NCBI GenBank assembly: GCA_037126765.1 | Contig: JBBCBC010000021.1 | Location: 20,229,434 to 20,293,433 of the forward strand | DNA: 64,000 nt | Source: Stenogyne calaminthoides | Taxonomy: Eukaryota; Streptophyta; Magnoliopsida; Lamiales; Lamiaceae | Reading direction: 5' to 3' | In this document: one piece after another, positions 57,421-64,000 of the stretch | Layout: every line of letters begins with the position of its first letter | Position numbering within the stretch: the stretch's first letter is position 1 | The notes under the pieces: generated by a model | The model's database searches: none | Told to the model about the DNA's origin: nothing | The model's input: only the letters and a program-made list of their open reading frames with translations | Translations under genes and position numbers: made by a program

Positions 57421-58810
57421 CCATATGCATCTACATAATCATACATCTCATCATGTGCGTTTTGATCAGTATGATTATTAGTGTGAGCCTTGGATGAATC
57501 AGAAGACTTGGGATTTTTCTTGTTAACTGGTCTTCTTTTAATCTAGTGGGGCTCAGGTGCAGTAGTCCTAGGTTTCTGATTGTAAGGGTAAGTACGACTG
57601 CTACCATCAAAAGATTCGTATATTTTCTTCACATATGGCTTGATCAGTTTACCTTTAGCTTGATGGTTAGGCAGCTTGGACTGAGTCGACTTCAGCTGGG
57701 ACTGTCCCTTGAGAGATGGTCCAGGCTGAGGCCTACTCTGCTGATTAGGCTGAGGTCTCTTCAGAAGAACAGGATGCTTCTGTTGATTCCACGGCTGGTG
57801 TCTGATCAGTTGGGGTCCATTTATGTTCCCTTTCTGATCTGATACTCGCCTTGCCTGATCAGCTGGTCCTTTTCCCTTATCCGATACAGATTTGGTATAT
57901 TTTGTATCTTTATCAGAAACTCGTTTGGTTAAACTTTTCTGATGTGAACCAGACGGGACTTTTGAGGGTCCAAAAGGGTTTTCAAACCTAATTCCCTTCT
58001 TATCAGTTGGCGCACGAAAGTAGTTGTTCAAATCCTGAACAGTTTTAGATGATTTCGTAAAAACCTCTATTTTCTTACGCAAACTGTCCTCAATGGCTTT
58101 TAGATTCTCATGCATTCGGAAGAGTTCATCAAACTTAGCCTGAAGGACGTTGAGATCTTCTGCTTGTTTTAGATTGGTAGCTTGATGTTCATTAATCAAT
58201 CTTCCCTGATCAGAAGAGCTAACTTTTAGAACATCCAGTTCTATGGTCATCTTCTGAACAGTTTCAATCAATTTATGTTCAGCAATTCTACTCTCTTTAC
58301 TTTCTTTTACAAGCCGGATATTCTCTGCCCTTAGGTTATCTTTCTCAACTTCCATTCTTGTATAAGTATTTATTGCATTAGAGAGATCATCAAGCAATTG
58401 GTCATTGTAGGCCTGCAGGTTAATCTCTCCAGCAGATGTGCTCAGCACAACAGGTGTGGAACAGGAAACCACATAAGGTTTAGAGATTACCTCAGATTGG
58501 TCAGCTTCTCTGGCCATCAGACAGATGTCATCATCAGATGAGAAGTTCAGATCATTGACATCGTCAGTGTTGGTTATCAGACATAAATCTTCAACATATG
58601 AGTATCCAGAGTCATCTGATGGCAGATAAGAGTCATCAAAACTAGATGTGTCTGCTATCATAGCTTTTCTGTCTCTGTATCGTTGATCTCTTCTGTTCCG
58701 CTTCTCTTCTCTTTCTTTAGGAGTCAGGTCGGGGCATTCTATGCTGTAGTGACCTGGTTTGTGGAAGTTGAAACATGTTCCAGATTCTCCAGATCCTCTT
58801 CTGTTAGGTG
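57421..58810 (-). pseudogene. Element F gag C-terminal part, inverted
   Basis: 372 codons are open on the minus strand (58661-57543) and the frame extends upstream to about 58810: SPNRRGSGESG, knuckle CFNFHKPGHYSIEC (second Cys replaced by Phe), CPDLTPKEREEKRNRRDQ, coiled-coil region (RLINEHQATNLKQAEDLNVL), basic Gln/Pro-rich tail (RPQPNQQSRPQPGPSLKG), AYNDQLLDD and others. This continues the plus-strand gag and precedes protease in normal order, so a 1.39-kb segment is flipped. The inverted part has few disruptions. Confidence 0.85.
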
Positions 58811-59500
58811 AATCATTTCTTATGATTACAATAAAAATGCCTTGTTTGTCTGGATCCCGAAAGGTACAGCTAACCCCTCAGGACCCAACTCTACTAGGGT
58901 ACCTAAGATCTGATTTGCTCGCAGGTTCGTGTGGAACTAGCTAATAAAGGAGGTGTACAAGCAACTATTTGGTACATAGATAGTGGATGCTCAAGGCACA
59001 TGACTGGAAGTCAACATCTCCTCAGCAACTACATTGAGAAACCAGGCCCACGAGTTCTCTTTGGTGACGACAACTTTAGTTTTACCAGAGGAGTTGGAAT
59101 CTTAGTGAATGATGATGTACAGGTTACAGGTGTTTCATACATTGATGGCTTAAGGCACAACCTGTTATCTGTATCACAATTCTACGACAACGATTTTAGT
59201 GTTGAGTTATCGACAGATAGATGCACAATCAGAAATCGAGTTACTCAGCAGATCTTGCTAACTGGCTCCAGAAAAGGAACAATCTACACTACAGATTGGG
59301 ACAGTTGTCCAAGAAATGCATACTTGATTGTTAAGAGTACCAAAAGCGTCAGTTGGCTCTGGCACAAGAGAATGAGTCATCTGAACTTTAAGACTCTTAA
59401 CAAGATAGCAAGGATGTCCTTGGTTGAAGGTCTCCCGAATGAAGTTTTCTCTAAGGATCAGACATGTGTCGTATGTCAGAAGGGAAAGTAACTCAAGGCC
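58811..59500 (+). pseudogene. Element F protease and integrase zinc module
   Basis: ISYDYNKNALFVWIPKG resumes directly after the inversion. Protease IWYIDSGCSRHMTG (catalytic DSG) at 58961, then GLRHNLLSVSQFYDNDF. Integrase N-terminal HHCC module WLWHKRMSHLNFKTLNKIA and CVVCQKGK end at TAA 59489. Protease matures the polyprotein; the zinc module belongs to IN (family knowledge). Confidence 0.88.
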
Positions 59501-60150
59501 TCATTCAAAGGGATTCCTTCTCCTCCATCCAACAGAGTATTGCAACTGCTCCATATGGATTTGTTTGGACAAGTTACACCTCTTAGTTTCAGTGGACGCA
59601 AATACACTCTGGTGGATGTGGATGATTACTCCAAATTCACCTGGTTTGTATTCTTGTATAAGAAGAATGAAACTACAACAAAGCTACCTGAACTTCTCAA
59701 GAAGATTCAAAATGAAAAGGGTCTCAGCATAGTGAAAATAAGATTAGATAAAGGTACATAATTCTTGAACCAGTTTATATCTGATTTTTGCTTTGAGTTT
59801 GGTATATGGCATGAGACTTCAGCTCCCAGAACACCACAACAAAATGGCGTAGCAGAAAGGAGAAACAGAACACTCAAAGAAGCTGCTAGCACCATGTTAG
59901 CTGAACATGCAACACCAAACCGTTTCTGGGCAGAAGCAATCAACACTGCATGTCATACCCAGAATAAATGTTCTCTGACTAAGATTCACTTCAAAACACC
60001 TTATGAACTGTGGAAGGGCAGAAAACCTTGAGTTTCCTACTTTCGTGTGTTCGGGTGCAAGTGTTTCATTCACAACAATGGGAAGAGTCAGTTGAGAACC
60101 TTCGATGCCAAGTCAGATGAGGGTATATTCTTAGGATATTCCTAAACCAG
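59501..60150 (+). pseudogene. Element F integrase core
   Basis: LLHMDLFGQVTPLSF (first Asp), TLVDVDDYSKFTWFVFLYKK, RLDKGT then TAA replacing an acidic residue before F, TPQQNGVAERRNRTLKEAA (Glu), FWAEAINTACHTQNK, TPYELWKGRKP then TGA at 60029, FGCKCFIHNNGK. Three stops (59489, 59759, 60029) and a fourth at 60143 interrupt it, but alignment across them is continuous. Confidence 0.87.
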
Positions 60151-62224
60151 CAAAGCATTTAGGGTTTTCAACAAACGAACCCTAGTTTTGGAAGAGACAC
60201 CTCATGTGGTCTTTGATGAGTCAACATCTTATCAGGAGAAATCTGCCACAGAACAAGTTGTACCTGATGAACTAGAAACACTGAAAATGGATCAGTTGTG
60301 GCTCAAAGGAAAGGATTCAAAACACATCACTGTGTATATTCTCAACTTTGACCTTGATGATTCACCAGGTCAGTCAGACCCTAAGGTACGTACAACTGTC
60401 AATGAAGAAGCTGGTACAGCTGAGACAGTAACAACTGAACCATCCAGTTCAGGGGGAACACCTGATAATCAGGCAGATATGCAGCAACCTGAGATGATTC
60501 AAACATTTGCTGAAATCTGTCCCTGTCAGGTAGACCCAACTAATGTCCCTATACAAGTTTCTAGTGATTCTATTGCAGATAATGATGATGAAGAAGATCT
60601 CCAAGATGAAGCTACACAAGCAAAGAAAATCTGGTTAAGAGATCATCCAACTGATCAGATTATAGGAGATCCAAGCAATAGGGTTCAGACTAGACATCAG
60701 ATCGGTGAGAGTGCAATGTATTGTTGTTATCTGTCTCTCAAGGAACCTCTAACCATTGAAGAAGCACTTCAAGATGCAAGCTGGATTCTAGCCATGCAAG
60801 AAGAACTGGAGCAGTTTGAGAGGAATCAAGTTTGGGAACTTGTAGATAGACAAACTCAACAAGATGTTATTGGAACCAGATGGGTCTTTAAGAACAAGAA
60901 AGATGAGCACAATGTGATAACCAGAAATAAGGCAAGATTGGTTGCAAAGGGGTACTCACAATCAAAAGGGATTGATTATGATGAGACCTATGCACCTGTT
61001 GCTCGCTTAGAAGCCATTCGGCTGTTTCTGGCTAATGCTGCTCAATTGGGATTCATTGTGTATCAGATGGACGTAAAGAGTTCGTTTTTAAATGGAATAC
61101 TGGCAGAAGAGGTGTATTTTGAACAACCTCTTGCCTTTGAATTGAATAACCAGGTATACCGTTTAAAGAAGGCTTTTTATGGACTGAAACAGGCTCCCAG
61201 AGCTTGGTATGATACACTGTCCCAGTTCTTGGAAGAAAATGGTTTCACTTAGGGACTAATTGATAGGACCTTGTTCAGAATAGAAGATGGTGATGATATT
61301 CTTATGGTTCAGATCTATGTAGACGATATAATCTTCGAATCTCCCAACAAGAACTTATGTGATAAGTTTAGTAAACTGATGCAAGGAAAATTTGAGATGT
61401 CCATGATGGGTCAGATGAACTATTTTCTAGGTCTTCAAGTTAAGCAAGCTCATACTGGGATCTTCATCTGTCAGGCAAAGTATACAAGGAATATACTGGC
61501 TATGTATGGAATCCAGAATTGCAAAGCTTCAAAGATTCCAATGATGACTGCTTTCAAGATGGATCCAGATGAGAGTGGTCAGATTACTAATCAGAAGGAT
61601 TATAGGGCTTTGATTGGATCTTTATTATACCTTACTGTCAGTAGACCAGATATAACCTTTGTTGTAGGTGTATGTCCCAGATTTCAGGCAAATCCAAAGC
61701 AGAGCCACATGATAGGAGCTAAGCAGATTCTTAAGTATCTGAAGGAAACTGTGAACCTTGGTTTATGGTACCCTGCAAATGATAATCTAGAGCTTACTGG
61801 GTACTCTGATTCTGATTATGGAGGTTGTAGGATAGACAGAAAATCAACCTCAGGTACATGTCAGTTTCTGGGAAGTAAACTGATCTCTTGGTTTTCAAAG
61901 AAACAGACATCTATTGTCACATCTACTACTAAAGCATAATATATGGCCGTAGGAAGCTGTTGCTCCCAACTGCTCTGGCTTTGTCAGCAGCTGAGGGATT
62001 ATAACATTATAACTACGAATGTGCCTATTTTCTGTGATAGTAATAGTGCAATTGCTGTCACACAGAACCCAGTTCTGCATACAAGATGCAAGCATGTGGA
62101 CATCAGACATCACTTTATCAGAGATCATGTGGAAAAGAAGAACATCAGAATGGAAAAGATTTATACTGATAAGCAGAAAGCTGATATTTTAACCAAGCCT
62201 TTAGCTGAAGTCAAATTCAAATAA
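60151..62224 (+). pseudogene. Element F reverse transcriptase and RNase H
   Basis: Linker 60188-60740, then RT: ALQDASWILAMQEELEQFER, IGTRWVFKNKKDEHN, KARLVAKGYSQSKGIDY, YQMDVKSSFLNG (catalytic Asp), FYGLKQAPRAWYDTL, TAG at 61250, IYVDDIIFES (YVDD), YFLGLQVKQ, GSLLYLTVSRPDI, GYSDSDYGG and RKSTSGTCQFLG (RNase H), TAA at 61937 for an acidic residue, CDSNSAIAVTQNPVLHTRCK, KADILTKPL. All catalytic residues are visible; three stops and no large deletions. A copia pol of full length. Confidence 0.9.
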
Positions 62225-63305
62225 CTATGCAATGAGCTAGGGCTTCTGTATCTTGGAGAAGATGCACCAGAATACTTCGGTGGCTTAATCTCCAATACCA
62301 GTTGGTTACGTGCCTGACCAGGTAAGAAGGTCAGTTGAAAAAGGAAACTTAACTTCAACTGATCAGATAGGATCAGCTGGGTACTGATCAGAAAGGAATA
62401 TCAGTTGAAGGGGGAACTTCAACTAAAAGGGTTTTCAGATTAGAAGGAACCTGATCTGAGGGATAGAACATTGTTGGGAAATTTTGCTAAGGTTTAGGCT
62501 ACATAGTAAGATCGACAAAAATTAGAGAAGTCAGATCAGATAGAGTGGTAACTGATTGATTACAATATCAATCAGTCAGATACGTTTTCTTATTTACATT
62601 ATCTGCTTTGCCTTATCTGATTTATATTGTCTGAGTTTATCTTTTAAATATTATAATTACTGTTTGCTTAACTTTATGATGCACGCCCTGCAAAGCATTA
62701 AATGCGGACTTGGGGAATATGTATTTAATGGTATTTATTGCACTTTTCGCGTCCAAAATACAAGCGGGTACATTTTCTCAACCGCACGATTAAAATACTT
62801 TACGACTCCCTAATCTCAATCGTTGATTTCAAAACATGGATACTTGAGTATTTATGGGGAATTGTGCAAAATGTTTTCCCTCGCATTATATATAACCCTA
62901 ACTCAGTTTCCAGAAAACCTTTACACTTCTAAAATTTACCAAAGTCTTGAGAGAAATTCTTTTGTGCACACAATTTCAAACTCTCAATCAATCGATTCAA
63001 CTTTCAAATTTTCAAATCTTCGAATCAATATTTGGTAAATTTCTGAATATGCTCTTGCTAAATATATTCTTGGTTTCACTATTTGTCAAAATTGCTCGTT
63101 TATGTTTACGAACCGTGTTACTGAATTTCTGGAAATAAATCTTGTTGCGATATTGTATTGTTCTTAACTTATTTTAGTGCATACATGTTTTAATATGAGT
63201 ATGTGCGTGATTTACTCGATTAGTGAATTAGGGTTGTTGGTTTGACTATGTTTATTGAAATAATTTACTCAAACTCATCCCTAAATTTGCTTGGTTTACA
63301 CAGAA
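62225..63305 (+). promoter_or_regulatory. Spacer between pol and env-like ORF with purine tracts and TATA box
   Basis: Holds a purine-tract hairpin AGTTGAAG-GGGGAA-CTTCAACT (62403-62424) and a TGTTGGGAAAT motif (62473) that recalls an LTR start but has no partner. It also has TATATATAA at about 62886, with a plausible leader (CTTTACACTTC...) before Met 63306. No coding sequence. Confidence 0.55.
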
Positions 63306-63971
63306 ATGACACAACTCATTGCCCGTGCAGGATCAGGGAAAAAGATATGCAATTTCACATCAATGAAAAAGGACATCATTGATGAGAAATTTGTCATGTT
63401 CTCAGTCACCTCAGACCCCGAGTCATTAGAAATTCTGGAATGTCTTCGTGCTTGTGGTCTTGATCAATATTGATATCGTCACCAAGACGTCGTGCACACA
63501 TACGAAGCCCTGGAATTTCTATACAATTTGAAGAAAGAGGAGGATGATGATGAGAAGCTGATTTCTTATGTCGGAGGAACGGAGGTTGTTGTAACAGATA
63601 ATGATCTACGGAGGATCTTCGGTCTCCGCCAAGGAAGTCTTGACCCAGAAACATTCACATCTGAACTAGAAGAGAAAGGGTTTCTACGAGCCGAGCTGTT
63701 AAGACTAGCAAATAGAGACCAAACTGTGAATGTCCGTGCCCATCCTCTAAAGAGGAAGTATCGCCTGTTGTTCGAGATTGTCTCGAAGGTGATTATGTGC
63801 CTAACCTACTCTCTTGATGTTGTAACTACATACAAGCAGTGTGTAATGACTGCTATCATCAAGAGAGCATTGGACGTTGACTGGCTAAGGATGTTCAAGA
63901 CCAGATTGTTGAAGGAGACTGCGAAGTTTTCTCTGAATGAGAGGAATGAAGTTTATTTGGCTTCAAAGTGA
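63306..63971 (+). pseudogene. Env-like ORF of element F
   Basis: In frame from MTQLIARAGSGKKICNF to NERNEVYLASK, interrupted by one TGA at 63471 (Trp-to-stop type, DQY-stop-YRHQ). 222 codons including stop. Sequence EALEFLYNLKKE, YVGGTEVVVTDNDLRRIFGL, RADLL-like RAELLRLANRDQ is of the plant env-like/putative transposon protein type found after pol in Sireviruses. No signal peptide or membrane segment is evident in this part. Function unknown. The continuation may lie beyond a frameshift or outside the window. Confidence 0.65.
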
Positions 63972-64000
63972 TCCTTTATAAACAAAGTTTCCATAATCCT

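Larger units (their letters stand above)
53176..64000 (+). mobile_element. Sirevirus-like Ty1/copia element, family F (runs off the window)
   Basis: LTR 53176-54666, primer site, gag, PR-IN-RT-RH order (copia), then a 1-kb spacer with G-rich purine tracts and an env-like ORF at 63306. Purine-rich repeats after pol and an env-like ORF fit the Sirevirus group. gag is interrupted by a solo LTR-E and an inversion, and pol has at least six stops. The 3' LTR is beyond 64000. Confidence 0.87.

Noticed and set aside
57241..57497. Arg/Asp repeat protein as a separate gene
   Set aside because: It is the charged part of element F gag just before the inversion breakpoint.
62473..62484. TGTTGGGAAAT as a start of the 3' LTR of element F
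   Set aside because: Only about 8 bases agree with the LTR-F start (TGTTGGGAAAT) and the following sequence does not match; the env-like ORF lies further downstream.

Overview
The window is plant nuclear DNA, almost certainly from a eudicot. It is a stack of nested LTR retrotransposons of the Ty3/gypsy (Tat lineage, with an intron-containing antisense ORF) and Ty1/copia (Sirevirus-like and other) kinds, with a few MITEs, SINEs and Helitron-like ends. The spacers are very AT-rich. I see no bacterial, organellar or viral gene set. The species cannot be named from the sequence. A 500-N scaffold gap lies at 31445-31944. Only one short stretch, about 32526-33158, looks like exons of an ordinary host gene. 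LTR family letters A-F and the names Tat1/Tat2 are mine.

Layout, left half. 1-8801 is a minus-strand Tat-type element (Tat1: 5' LTR, gag, PR, RT, two RNase H domains, IN) with its plus-strand antisense ORF at 1-2085. It sits inside an LTR of family C (8802-9850). That LTR interrupts the protease region of a minus-strand copia element (family A, gag plus 5' LTR, 9851-12790). 12791-13774 is featureless AT-rich DNA. 13775-15780 is a decayed second family A copy. 15787-17604 is an old LTR-B. Then follow a tRNA-derived SINE-like piece, a long-TIR MITE (17894-18392) and a second LTR-C (18405-21767). That LTR-C is split by a 1.8-kb insertion carrying a Stowaway-type MITE and a Helitron-like 3' end. 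21771-22172 is an LTR-B fragment fused to a 5'-truncated second Tat element (Tat2, 22173-29317). Tat2 keeps IN, an antisense ORF, a polypurine tract and the 3' LTR, and carries two LTR-B insertions: a 40-bp remnant and a complete solo LTR.

Layout, right half. 29318-31444 is an env-like fragment, an LTR-B start and a solo LTR-D. After the gap come a reversed LTR-D end and the host exon remnant. 33749-48733 lies between perfect CCTAT target duplications and is a tandem chain of four family-E LTRs joined by three tiny non-coding internal segments. A nearly 9.8-kb family-B copia element (35242-45032, TSD ATATG) is inserted in the first of these LTRs. 48739-53175 is AT-rich DNA with a Helitron-like end, a 0.44-kb tandem duplication and a SINE with an 18-bp TSD. 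From 53176 to the window end is a plus-strand Sirevirus-like element (LTR-F, gag, PR-IN-RT-RH, env-like ORF). Its gag is split by a solo LTR-E and its gag C-terminal third is inverted.

Nearly all coding regions carry stops or frameshifts, so no element here looks autonomous. The most interesting non-coding signals are in the LTRs. One is a dyad in front of the TATA box with paired base changes between copies. The other is a downstream hairpin (outer stem AGTGG/CCACT) whose inner stem changes sequence between families D, E and F while staying complementary.
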